Notes under the pieces: model-generated
The model's database searches: none
Told to the model about the DNA's origin: nothing
Seen by the model: the letters and a program-made list of their open reading frames with translations, nothing else
In this document: in pieces, positions 27,501 to 35,585 of the stretch
Layout: every line of letters starts with the position of its first letter
Position numbering within the stretch: the first letter of the stretch is position 1
Translations under genes and position numbers: made by a program
Assembly: GCF_037325665.1 (NCBI RefSeq)
Contig: NC_090261.1
Span: 61,074,815 to 61,138,814, forward strand
Length of the DNA stretch: 64,000 nucleotides
DNA from: Littorina saxatilis
Lineage: Eukaryota > Mollusca > Gastropoda > Littorinimorpha > Littorinidae
Reading direction: 5' to 3'

Positions 27501-30500
27501 CTACTACAGTGGAACCACCCTTCTAAGGCCTCCAAAATCTGACAAAATGAGGTCTTAACAAGTCGCGTAAGGCGAAATTACTACATTTAGTCAAGCTGTC
27601 GAACTCACAGAATGAAACTGAACACACTGCATTTTTTCACCAAGACCGCATACTCGTAGTTTCGTCAGTCCACCCAGAGACTATAGAGTATACTCTATAG
27701 TCTCTGGTCCACCGCTCGTGGCAAATAGGCAGTGAAATCGACAAGGCTCCCATGGGGTCGCCTTCGCGCGGCGGGAGCGTTTAAACAGAGCTACCCCACC
27801 CCTTTACTTCTCTTCTTTTGTCTTATTTCTGCCTTACCAGTCCTTTCACCTATATTTCCTTCCAAGAAAACTCTCCCTACTATTCCCTGCAGTTTTCCAA
27901 TTCTTTTCTTGTTGTCTTATTTCTACCTGACTGGATCCATCACCTTTATTTCACTTGCCAAAAGTCTTCTTTTCCACATCCTTATTTCTCTGCACCCCGC
28001 ATGTCGTAAGAGGCGACTAACGGATTCTGTTTCTCCTTTTACCCTTGTTAAGTGGTTCTTGTATAGAATATAGTCAATATTTGTAAAGATTTTAGTCAAG
28101 CAGTATGTAAGAAATGTTTAGTCCTTTGTACTGGAAACTTGCATTCTCCCAGGAAGGTCATATATTGTACTACGTTGCAAGCCCCTGGAGCAATTTTTTG
28201 ATTAGTGCTTTTGTGAACAAGAAACACTTAACAAGTGGCTCTATCCCATCTCCCCCCTTTCCCCTATCCCATCTCCCCCCTTTCCCTCGTCGCGATATAA
28301 CCTTCGTGGTTGAAAACGACGTTAAACACCAAATAAAGAAAGAAAGAGTGCGGTAATGGTCGCGCTAAGCGGGATAGCACGCTATTCTGTACCTCTCTTC
28401 GTTTTAACTTTCTGAGCGTGTTTTTAATCCAAACATATCATATTTATATGTTTTTGGAATCAGGAACCGACAAGCAAAAATGTAGACGACCACCTTTAAA
28501 ATGGGGGTAAGTTTACTGAGGTTATGAATACAAAGTCTAAGAAAACAGGGTCTTTAAAGGTGGTCGTCTACATTTTTGCTTTTTTTTCAATAATCTTATG
28601 GTTAGATTTCGCTAAAAAGTTATGTCAGATGATGAATGAACCATGGTGAAAAAAGTTATAGAAAAAAAAATATATGTAAAAAAAGATTTTATTTTTGGGT
28701 AGCGTGACTCACGCTTCCAATATTTTGTTTTCTGTTTGCTGAGAACATGTGCTTTGCCTAAAAATACTGACCAATCAAATTCATGTCACTATTCTTATAG
28801 CCACGCCCAAACAAGTGCAGCAACAGTTTGACACTGGAGCGCTGTCCACGCTTTTTTTAAACGCACGAAATGCACGGGATTTGAGAGGAGTTTTGCGCTT
28901 GGCATTTTCCAAATAAGGATATCCTACTATGAGTACTACGCTGGAATACTACAATGAATTTTCAAACGGCTACACTGGCTTCGTCTTTCCTGATCGAAAG
29001 GGGGTGTATGGTTGCTATTTGTAGATAATAGACTCTGCATTTTAATGGTCAAATGGCGATTTCAGTATGAAAATGTAGACAAGGACCTTTAAAGGGAGGA
29101 AGTCTTAAATTTGGGGGTCTTAACAAAAGAGGGAGTCTTAAAATGAGGGTAAATTTACAGAGGTTTATGAATAACAAGTCAAAGAAAACCGGGTCTTAAA
29201 AGCAGGCATAGGAATCTATATAAAGACAATTCTCTGAAAACTAGGAGGCCGGGGGAATGCTCCCCCGGAATTTGTTTGAAATCTAGATTAAAATCTGTGC
29301 AATCTGGCGCATTCTGGGAGTATGTTTCTTGAATTTTACATAGCAAACAAAATTACGATCGCCCGCCACTGTCTTGTAGGCACTTTCGAACTGTTTGCAG
29401 AAGTGACTCACGCGGGCGGAATCTCACTGAATGAAGAACGGTTTTATGGAGGACATTGGTCATACTAGGCAGATTGTCTTGTTCGATTTTTGTTCCTCGG
29501 TGGGTTTTTTCTCAGAAGAGGAATTTTTTTCTTCTCTAAAATGTGTAGCTTTTCTCGGAAATTCTCGAATCCGAGGAGAATTCCCATGCCTGTAAAAAAA
29601 AACAAGAAGGGCAAAGCCCATACGACTCACATGCTTGACCTTGACCTTTAAATGACCTTGACCTTCAGCTAAACCTAGCAATGACATCATACACTAAGAA
29701 CTGCTTTACACATTTTTCCTACCAAAATACATGTGACCTTGACCCAAGGTCAAGGGCATCCAAGGTCATGCAACACAAAGCTGTTAATTCAAGACATAGG
29801 AAGTACAATGGTGCTTATTGGCTCTTTCTACCATGAGATATGGTCACTTTTAGTGGTTCACTACCTTATTTTGGTCACATTTCATAAGGGTCAAAGTGAC
29901 CTTGACCTTGATCATATGTGACCAAATGTGTCTCATGATGAAAGCATAACATGTGCCCCACATAATTTTTAAGTTTGAAACAGTTATCTTCCATAGTTCA
30001 GGGTCAAGGTCACTTCAAAATATGTATACAATCCAACTTTGAAGAGCTCCTGTGACCTTGACCTTGAAGCAAGGTAAACCAAACTGGTATCAAAAGATGG
30101 GGCTTACTTTGCCCTATATATCATATATAGGTGAGGTATTCAATCTCAAAAACTTCAGAGAAAATGGGAAAAATGTGAAAAATAGCTGTTTTTTAGACAA
30201 CATTTATGGCCCCTGCGACCTTGACCTTGACCTTGCCAAATTTGGTACTGATAGACTGAATTGTGTCCAAGAAATATCCAACGTTAAAGTTTTCCGGACG
30301 GACGGACGGCCGGACGGACGGACGGACGACTCGGGTGAGTACATAGACTCACTTTTGCTTCGCATGTGAGTCAAAAAGGGAAGGAAGTCTTAAATTGGGG
30401 GGGGTCTTAAAAGGGGGGGTTCCACTGCACTACAAAACTCCTTTCTCACATCAAAGTACTCCTCCTGCATGTTATAAGCTACATGCCTGCCTCCCAACTT

Positions 30501-30919
30501 CTGCAAGATGCCCGCAACGAAGGCGAGCTGGCCCAGGTTGGTGACAGCAGTTGACAAGGCGTTCAGCACATGGTCCACCTGACAGTGCATCTTCTTGTTC
30601 TTCATCAGGGACACTTCTTCTGTCTCGTCCACGAAGTCAAACAGCGTGGAGGCAGCCGGCGACAGCTGGAAAATTCTGTCACGAGAGGTAGGGGAAAGGC
30701 TCCTAATATGGACCGGCTCCTAATATGGACCACCTCCTGTTCTGACAAACTAACGGCGCTAGAGCGCTCAAAACAATTTCATTCGCTTTATTCACCCTCT
30801 CTGGATAACTTTGCACATGTCAAAACAGTTGCAGAAACACAAACCTCAAAACCGTTAGGCTTGTTCGCTTTTTGGCTCACGTAAGTGTAGCCTATGCGAT
30901 GATAAACTTTGTCTGTCTG

Positions 30920-30955
<36 letters not shown>

Positions 30956-31200
30956 TGTGTGTGTGATAGAAACTTTAACATTTCCGAGTCTATGGATAAA
31001 GCTCGCATAAGAAGATTACGTCTCGGTCAAAAGTGTTTGACGTGTGTGATAGAAACTATTTGAAGACGTCACATTATGACGTAAGAGGGTTAGCCGTCAC
31101 GCAAAGGAATTACTGAAAGTCTCGGTCATTGTTATTGTGAGCGGGCCGAGACTAATTGGCAGATCCAGGGTCTCGCTTTCTTGCACAGTTTCACCTATGC

Positions 31201-31289
<89 letters not shown>

Positions 31290-33797
31290 CGGAGTGATTG
31301 AGTTTGCGTTACTGTTTGTTGATTTCTTACGTGAGCCTTGAAGGTTTCGCCTCTTGTTCTTTATTACATTTAGTCAAGTTTTGACTAAATGTTTTAACGT
31401 AGAGGGGGGAATCGAGACGAGGGTCGTGGTGTTTGTGTGTGTGTCTGTGCGTGTGTGTGTGTGTAGAGCGATTCAGACCAAACTACTGGACCGATCTTTA
31501 TGATATTTTACATGAGAGTTCCTGGGAATGATATCCCCGGACGTATTTTTCTTTTTTTTGTTGATCAATACCTTTGATGACGTCATATCCGGCTTTTTGT
31601 AAAAGTTGAGGCGGCACTGTCACACCCTCATTTTTCAATCAAATTGATTGAAATTTTGGCCAAGCAATTTTCGACAAAGGCGGGACTTCGGTATTGCATT
31701 TCAGCTTGGTGGCTTAAAAATTAATTAATGACTTTGGTCATTAAAAATCTGAAAATTGTAAAAAAAAATGTTTTTAAAACGATCCAAATTTACGTTCATC
31801 TTATTCTTCATCATTTTCTGATTCCAAAAACATATAAATATGTTATATTTGGATTAAAAACAAGCTCTGAAAATTAAAAATATAAAAATTATGATCAAAA
31901 TCAAATTTTTGAAATCAATTTAAAAACACTTTCATCTTATTCCTTGTCGGTTCCTGATTCCAAAAACATATAGATATGATATGTTTGGATTAAAAACCCG
32001 CTCAGAAAGTTAAAACGAAGAGAGGTACAGAAAAGCGTGCTATCCTTCTCAGCGCAACTACTACCCCGCTCTTCTTGTCAATTTCACTGCCTTTGCCATT
32101 CTGACGATGCTACGAGTATACGGTCTTGCTGAAAAATTGCATTGCGTTCAGTTTCATTCTGCGAGTTCGACAGCTTCATGGGTGCAACTCTGCCGGCTAC
32201 ATGCCGGCAGCCGGTTTTTGGTTTCATCGGCTGCCGATGTTTTTGTTCCAGGAGAGGGTTTTTTTGGCATTTTAAATACTAAAAAAGCTGGACCCCAACT
32301 TTTGCCGGTTTTTTTAATTTTCCAGGTTGCACCCATGCAGCTTGACTAAATGTTGTATTTTCGCCTTACGCGACTTGTTTTTCACTTTTGGCAGCGTTCA
32401 CTCTAAATTTGACGCCTAAAACGGACTCGTTTCTGTCCACAGCCAAAGCTTTCATAACACAAAAATGGCTTTATATATGACAGCTAAGACAGTATTTGTT
32501 ACATTTTAACAGTGTGTACCCCGAGTTTCTACTGCAAACAAAAAATAATAGCAAAACCTCAAAGTATGTGCGAGTCCCCTAATATGGACCACCTTCAACA
32601 AATCGAAGAAAATAAAAACTAAAGGCAATTTTAATTAATTCATTAAGAAGCTTGCTGAAAATAACCTATAACTAGCCCTCGAGATTTCAAAAAAATATAA
32701 GAAATAGTCTTTTTTTTTGTGGAAGTTGATAATTTCACTTATTTTCACTCTGTTTTTGATAAGCTTCTTCAGTTTCTTGGTGTGCTTCAAATAATGCTCT
32801 CATCAACCCAAAACAGCTAAATCTAAAGCATATTTGAATTAGTCTGACTTGCACACTAAGTTGTATCATGTTATTTAGAAGTATAGGGGGGCTTTTTACA
32901 GTGATTCGTGAAGGCCGCTTCACTGGTCCATATTGGGCGCCCAGGCTCCTAATATGGACCATTTGTGATTTTTTCTGTATTCAATTTTTGTTGAAGGTCT
33001 ATCAAAGCTATTTCACTCTAATTAGGCCTAACGGTTAAACTAAGAGAGAAGGACTACCAAACACAAAATGAAACTTCTTCGCAAGAAAACAAGCTAATTA
33101 TTAGCAATAAACAAAAAGTGGTCCATGTTAGGGGCCCTTCCCCTAGTCACTCTATACTATTCAATTTTGCAGTATTGTGCAGTGCAACCTCGCTTACCGT
33201 GCACACACACACGCACGCACGCACGCACCCACGCACGCACCCACGCATGCAAAGACGCACGCACGCACGCATGCACAGACACGCACGCATGCACGCACAA
33301 ACGTACGCTAACACAAGCACGCACGCGCGCATGCACAGAGACGCACAAACGCACGCAGCTACAAACTATCACGGCAATACTCACTTAACAAAAATCATGA
33401 CTCCATACAAATTCGAGAATTGTCCACTGTTGATCTTGTTAAACTCTTCCCAGCTGGTCTGCAACAATAGGATGCTCCGCTCATCTAAAGCAGGCTCTTC
33501 TTCTTCTTCGACGGTTGATTTCGTGGATGCGGTGTGTGTGTGTCTTTAGAAGAAAGATTCAGACAAATATTAGAGAAATGCATGGAACAGGTGAAAATAA
33601 CCTACCCCACATATTTGTATAGTGCCCCACATAAGTGTGCGTTGACAAACAAGCAAAGAAAAGAAGAGAGAGAAAAATGAAGGGAACAGCAATGACAAGT
33701 AATGATGATGATAATGATGATGAGGAGGAGGAGGAGGAGGATGGTGTGTGTGCGGTTGTTTGTTCGTGTGTCACAGTGTGTGTGTGTTCGTGTGTCA

Positions 33798-33830
<33 letters not shown>

Positions 33831-34109
33831 AGTCTGTGTGTCTGTCTGTCTGTCTGTGTCTGTGTGTCTGTCCGTGTCTTTGTTCTTGTGTGTGCGCGCG
33901 CGGGGACTGATTTTGCAACAATCTTCGATAGCGAATTTTGCAACAAATCTTGGAACCAGGACAGACAAATACTTTCATTGACCAGCTGTGTCGGTGACTC
34001 ACTTGCTCCCTTGACTGACAGACGAAGCACAGAGTACTGGCGACTTTAGGACTGATTTGTTCGATCTTCTTGGATCTTCTGATGCTACTTTACTGCCACA
34101 GCACCCCAT
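15216..34109 (-). CDS. Acylated (membrane-type) globin, four exons, complete
   Basis: A haem globin of 213 residues read from exons 34109-34003, 33543-33385, 30675-30450 and 15365-15216 (642 nt, 214 codons with stop). The start MGCCGSK fits the N-myristoylation pattern (Gly2, Ser6, Lys7), with Cys3 and Cys4 as likely palmitoylation sites; such N-termini are known in membrane-bound animal globins such as GbX. An acidic linker precedes helix A (LLLQTSW, Trp A12). Phe B10, the pre-CD IFQLSP stretch and Phe CD1 (LFDF) follow. The alignment to neuroglobin spacing puts Gln at E7 (HCQVDHV, Val E11) and His at F8 (LGGRHVAY), 28 residues after E11. Introns 2 and 3 fall at B12.2 (phase 2) and G7.0 (phase 0), the ancestral globin positions. 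There is no E11.0 intron as in vertebrate neuroglobin. Inference: a membrane-tethered redox, sensing or lipid-protection globin rather than a bulk oxygen carrier. Confidence 0.93.
15448..15490. repeat. (TA)n run
   Basis: About 21 TA pairs between globin exon 4 and the Penelope-like element. Confidence 0.95.
15490..18386 (+). mobile_element. Penelope-like element with GIY-YIG endonuclease, broken
   Basis: A retroelement whose reverse transcriptase is related to telomerase. Seen in order: the [10 protein letters not shown] motif, PKIHKS and [35 protein letters not shown], and the catalytic [11 protein letters not shown] Cys-rich linker ([12 protein letters not shown]) follows, then a GIY-YIG endonuclease ([22 protein letters not shown]). 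The copy is broken in roughly four or five places and carries a full-length S1 insertion at 15676-16086. It lies inside the last globin intron in antisense orientation. A (TA)n run borders it on the left. Confidence 0.9.
15676..16086 (-). mobile_element. S1 SINE-like element, full length, inserted in the Penelope-like element
   Basis: 411 bp bounded by a 13-bp target duplication, TAAAAGAACAGAT, at 15663-15675 and 16087-16099; this fixes both ends of S1. The 5' end reads CCCCCCGCGGGTTAGGGGGA and the 3' end ACCAAATAAAGAAAGA, with an AATAAA and an AAAG tail. It carries an internal duplication of a G-rich segment near 15733-15779. Confidence 0.9.
18486..18520. repeat. (GA)n run
   Basis: About 17 GA pairs right after a GT block, downstream of the Penelope-like element. 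Confidence 0.93.
18712..19168 (-). mobile_element. S2 tRNA-headed SINE
   Basis: Read on the minus strand, the head GGTGGCCGAGTGGTAACGCA continues with an arm and the B box GAGTTCGACCC, like a Ser/Leu-type tRNA. A conserved body (GATCTTTAACGTGCACAC and neighbours) and an AT-rich tail follow. The tail segment CGCGCACATATTCAAGGCGC resembles the LINE tail at 61500. Confidence 0.85.
19330..20280 (-). CDS. Intact 316-residue ORF of unknown function inside the globin intron
   Basis: A single uninterrupted frame on the same strand as the globin. Residues 10-45 form a compact hydrophobic/aromatic module ([20 protein letters not shown], then IVVRLSP). Next comes a basic stretch ([20 protein letters not shown]), then about 100 low-complexity acidic and Ser/Thr-rich residues. 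The C-terminal 110 residues are a mixed, apparently folded domain ([41 protein letters not shown]). No catalytic motif was recognised. From memory only, a module of this shape followed by a YRRKPPSQ-like basic patch recurs in uncharacterised, probably multicopy ORFs of marine invertebrates, so a mobile-element origin is likely. A domesticated intronic gene cannot be excluded. Confidence 0.6.
   Translation of the reverse strand: MSPVVGFPTALENLFSILLAENTLTSWKCFAEKDNTTIVVRLSPTSPPQNGDQQQQYTNSYRRKPPSQLRGDRKRAQQRHETPHVAEREASSFSPSLFVSPPSLKQTIESTDEVGQHGQENVTLESDTTPSPSARANHDHDNGSTDTNIPLPECTDTGETADRSECDTLCSDESGGNEDEFLSLAENSGYDLDNIQETVGSIKDRSLQRRLKDSGRNNAFRKVVLDSRHGKKHLLLESDDIVLVLDCALEEKDHGKHAVVHWFFKQDDRYLLDKEKTVLSTIYTWRPVQNRHYFKEIDDARLSLLTFIKACTIYMG
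20281..21411. other. Intronic sequence without recognisable features
   Basis: Contains two related stretches (near 20660-20780 and 20800-20920, sharing AACCTGATACAGAGCCACCG and AAAATGG-CGCCA), probably an old direct duplication. No coding signal. Confidence 0.55.
21412..21886 (+). mobile_element. Helitron (non-autonomous), short copy
   Basis: Starts TCTATATATA after an A and ends AATCATCTAG before a T, which is the A/T insertion habit of Helitrons. The body ACTAGTGTCTGTCTGTCTG to CGATGCACGGCCAAAGTTCT matches the 45-kb copy. Confidence 0.72.
22325..24206 (-). mobile_element. Degraded mobile-element gene (SCDT motif, CXC-type tail)
   Basis: Minus-strand pieces read [14 protein letters not shown]-like sequence with [20 protein letters not shown] (23168-22920), then a region with [12 protein letters not shown]. 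Next come [18 protein letters not shown] and the Cys-rich [15 protein letters not shown] (22790-22477). A further exon-like piece, [20 protein letters not shown], lies at 24206-24100. From memory, ORFs with the GCDT block and a CXC tail are multicopy in aquatic invertebrates; the family has no name I can give. The copy is broken in several places, and element D is inserted in it. Confidence 0.55.
23506..24060 (+). mobile_element. Element D copy 1
   Basis: Starts AACAAGAAGAGCAAACGCTC (hairpin GAGC-AAAC-GCTC), then GAGTCACTT; ends AAGTGACTCA. It has a GC-rich CGGCCGGCCGGAC block near the right end. About 553 bp; differs from the 46.8-kb copy at one base. Confidence 0.82.
24207..25400. other. 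Intronic sequence; possible orphan 5' exon
   Basis: On the minus strand, AAGATGGCGGCCTCCGCAAC near 24890 is followed by AAG|GTAAGT at about 24824, a good donor, but the ATG frame ([19 protein letters not shown]) stops just before it. It may be an untranslated first exon of the degraded gene at 22.3-24.2 kb. Nothing else was seen. Confidence 0.3.
25407..25948. mobile_element. Inverted-repeat element built of GGAGTAAA / TTTCGTACGAAA modules
   Basis: The left end TGTAACACGAGAAAATTACT mirrors the right end AAATTTCGTGTTACA. Between them the modules TTTTTACTCC, GGAGTAAACATTTCGTACGA and TTTACGAAA recur at least eight times in both orientations. Confidence 0.65.
26746..27000 (+). mobile_element. S2 SINE, head missing
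   Basis: Contains the S2 body from GCAATTTTCTCCCCCCTTTC to CATCTCACACGGCA in the opposite orientation to the 18.7-kb copy; the tRNA head is lost. Confidence 0.8.
27675..27706. mobile_element. 32-bp perfect palindrome inserted with a 7-bp target duplication
   Basis: The 16-base arm is CAGAGACTATAGAGTA and the second arm is its exact complement. GTCCACC flanks both sides (27668-27674, 27707-27713); other A copies have one GTCCACC here. It consists of two TIRs and nothing else. Confidence 0.87.
28004..28347 (+). mobile_element. S1 copy inserted in element A
   Basis: S1 from CATGTCGTAAGAGGCGACTA to its AAAG tail. An extra 250 bp upstream (from about 27744, GCTCCCATGGGGTCGCC) seems to have arrived with it, so S1 may have longer 5' variants. 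The flanking sequence is the interior of element A. Confidence 0.8.
28474..29094. mobile_element. Foldback/TIR element, AATGTAGACGACC type
   Basis: CAAAAATGTAGACGACCACC at 28474 is repeated in inverse at 28554-28580 and again directly, diverged, at about 29070-29094 (AAAATGTAGACAAGGACCTT). This gives a small hairpin followed by a 540-bp TIR element. Confidence 0.65.
29601..30374 (+). mobile_element. Element C (Helentron-like, TGACCTTGACC-rich)
   Basis: Starts AACAAGAAGGGCAAAGCCC (hairpin GGGC-AAA-GCCC), then CGACTCACATG; ends GCATGTGAGTCA. The body has many CCTTGACCTT repeats and a GGAC microsatellite near 30295-30330. No convincing gene. Confidence 0.78.
30450..30675 (-). CDS. Globin exon 3 (helices C to F)
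   Basis: 226 nt between the B12.2 and G7.0 introns, close to the size of the middle exon of vertebrate globins. It carries Phe CD1, Gln E7, Val E11, the VTNL turn also found in neuroglobin, and His F8. The acceptor is CTCTCGTGACAG and the donor is GAT|GTGAGA. A TIR element begins 13 bp outside its 5' edge and another begins 22 bp outside its 3' edge. Confidence 0.95.
30874..31358 (-). mobile_element. Element B copy
   Basis: Runs from GGCTCACGTAAG to CTTACGTGAGCC (perfect 12-bp inverted repeats), then a TTTCGCCTCTTGTT terminus. It contains a (GT)n block of about 75 bp and (TGCG)n. Confidence 0.82.
31204..31280. repeat. (GT)n microsatellite in element B
   Basis: About 38 GT pairs. Similar blocks within B are at 36141-36210 and 49575-49614; other CA/GT runs lie at 1735-1760, 3534-3576, 10380-10441, 12785-12960, 18426-18478 and 33775-33870. 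Confidence 0.95.
31361..32379 (-). mobile_element. Element A, complete copy with nested MITE
   Basis: Both termini are present (ACATTTAGTCAAGTTTTGAC on the left, CGACTTGTT on the right). A 161-bp TIR element is inserted at 32177-32337. TGACGTCA occurs at 31578-31585. It lies inside element I in globin intron 2. Confidence 0.82.
32177..32337. mobile_element. 161-bp MITE with 12-bp TIRs and 6-bp target duplication
   Basis: CATGGGTGCAAC opens it and GTTGCACCCATG closes it. CAGCTT is present on both sides (32171-32176, 32338-32343), and the other A copies show the empty site with one CAGCTT. Superfamily not assigned; a six-base duplication is unusual. Confidence 0.85.
33385..33543 (-). CDS. Globin exon 2 (linker, helices A and B)
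   Basis: 159 nt, phase 2 at both ends. The acceptor is TTTCTTCTAAAG and the donor is AA|GTGAGTA. It encodes [20 protein letters not shown], then helix A with Trp A12 (QTSWEEF) and helix B with Phe B10 (VMIFVK). The first residues come from a short CA microsatellite that has become coding, so this exon edge may be length-variable. Confidence 0.9.
34003..34109 (-). CDS. Globin exon 1 (N-terminal acylation exon)
   Basis: It encodes 35 residues starting [18 protein letters not shown] plus two bases (AA) of the next codon. The donor AA|GTGAGT is near-consensus and phase 2, matching the phase-2 acceptor of exon 2. The start was chosen because it is the only in-phase ATG and it begins a perfect dual-acylation motif. 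Confidence 0.85.
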
Positions 34110-35585
34110 CGTCTCGAGTTCAATCAAAAACGGTTATGCGAGCACCATTTGTCTACGGTAGCGTCCACTGTCTATTGTTTCAGTTTTTTTCCACGGATGT
34201 AGTCACACAGAGTACACCACAGATTTCATGAGAAGTTTTCGGCACGGATGAAGAGAACGGGACAGATTACATGACAACAAGAGCAATAGTTTCTTGGTTT
34301 GAAATGAAGGTCTTCGGTCAAGGCACTCGGTTCACTTTGATAAGTTGTCATCCCGTTTCTCAAAACGGTGTGTGTTCCCGTCATTGTTACCCTTCAAGGT
34401 CGAGTTCGGACAACAACAAAATCGCATGAGCTGTGGAATTACTGAAACGAACATGATTGTAAATCTTTTTTTCTTTTTTTTTTTAGACATTCCACAGACT
34501 TTGTTTGCTGTCGTCACATCTGTGTAAACCTGGACAATTTCCAGTTTGACGTCATAACCATGACGTGTGCTAGCTCAGACCATAGATGTGTATTGATATC
34601 TATGCTCAGACGGACCGAATAGCTCCCCACGATAGATTTTCTTCGAAGTAAAACTCAACATTTCTACCCCAACAACTTTAAAAGAATAATATAATAAAAA
34701 AATAAAGTTATCCCTTTACACGCAGCAGCTTCTCTTCCACGATGATTTGCTCCTTGCTTCTTCATCTCCACACACAAAAACAAGAATGGGTTATTCACTT
34801 CAAAAACAACACAAAACCATCAAATATCTCCCACACACACACACACACACACTCACACACATTACCGGTGTTTATGTTGTAACTTGAAGAAGGGCAGGGT
34901 ATGGAATATCTTTTTTTTAAATTAAATGTTCATTATTTTATTAGCCTGGCCATTGCTGAGAAATTAGGATCACTGCCTGCCTCCCCATGTGGTTGACCGA
35001 GTTTGAAGGCGACTTTTGGCACCAGATTTGTAGGGTAAGGTTGCCTAGTATGGACCACGTTTTTTTCATGCTGATAACTAGCTTGTTTTCTTGCAAAGAA
35101 GTTTCATTTTGTGTTTGGTTGTCCTCTCTTTTGTCAACCGTTAGGCCTTATTAGACAGAATTGGCTTTGATAGACATTCAGCAAAAATCAAATACAGAAA
35201 AAGGCACAACTGGTCCATATTAGGAGCCTGGGCGCCTAAATATGGACCAGCGAAGAGGCTTTCACGAATCACTATAAAAGCCCCCTATACTTCAAAATAA
35301 CTTGACATGATACAACTTAGTGTGCAAGTCAGTCAGACTAAGGTATTCTCCGCGGAGCCTTGAATTTTTAATTAAAAAAATAAGCCGGCCCGGCTAACCG
35401 TGAATCATTGCCGTAATCATTGACAGTAAGATGCAGTGCGGTACTTTTTCAACAAACTGGCCATTGTCGTCAACTCATTCGGCTCAGAGATAGTGTCAGT
35501 AGTAAGTTCTACGGTAGATCTCTGTTCGGTTTGAAAGCCGTATGACGCAAACAGAATAAGCACATATTCTGCAAGCGACAAGATA
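34110..35585. other. Globin upstream region
   Basis: Presumed promoter side of the globin, also facing FN3K. It holds the CRE-like octamer at 34547 and a degraded element I relative at 35030-35300. No TATA box or other gene recognised. Confidence 0.5.
34547..34554. promoter_or_regulatory. Palindromic CRE-like site upstream of the globin
   Basis: A perfect TGACGTCA palindrome lies about 440 bp upstream of the globin start codon and outside any repeat I could define. This octamer is the known CREB/ATF binding site. Use by the globin is inferred from position only; no TATA box was recognised. Confidence 0.3.

Larger units (their letters stand above)
27557..28473 (+). mobile_element. Element A, interrupted copy
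   Basis: It begins with AACAAGTCGCGTAAGG and is interrupted by a 32-bp palindromic insertion (27675-27706) and by the S1 insertion to 28347. It is truncated at 28473 by a foldback element. Confidence 0.78.
27507..30427. mobile_element. Element F copy 1, TIR DNA element with nested insertions
   Basis: TIRs CAGTGGAACCACCC and GGGGGGTTCCACTG. It has been filled by elements A, S1, a foldback element and element C. Its right end lies 22 bp inside the globin intron, next to the donor of exon 3. Confidence 0.72.
30689..33145. mobile_element. Element I, TIR DNA element filling globin intron 2
   Basis: TIRs TAGGGGAAAGGCTCCTAATA and the inverse of TAGGGGAAGGGCCCCTAACA, both followed by TGGACC. Elements B and A are nested inside it. 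The left end lies 13 bp from globin exon 3. A degraded relative is present at about 35030-35300. Confidence 0.75.

Noticed and set aside
27732-28073. 113-codon ORF ending in [17 protein letters not shown]
   Set aside because: The C-terminal part is S1 sequence in frame and the rest is the pyrimidine-rich extra 5' sequence; not a gene.
33147-33388. Cys/Val/Arg-rich ORFs in an ACGC microsatellite
   Set aside because: Simple-sequence artefact in globin intron 2; the real exon is the adjacent 33385-33543.
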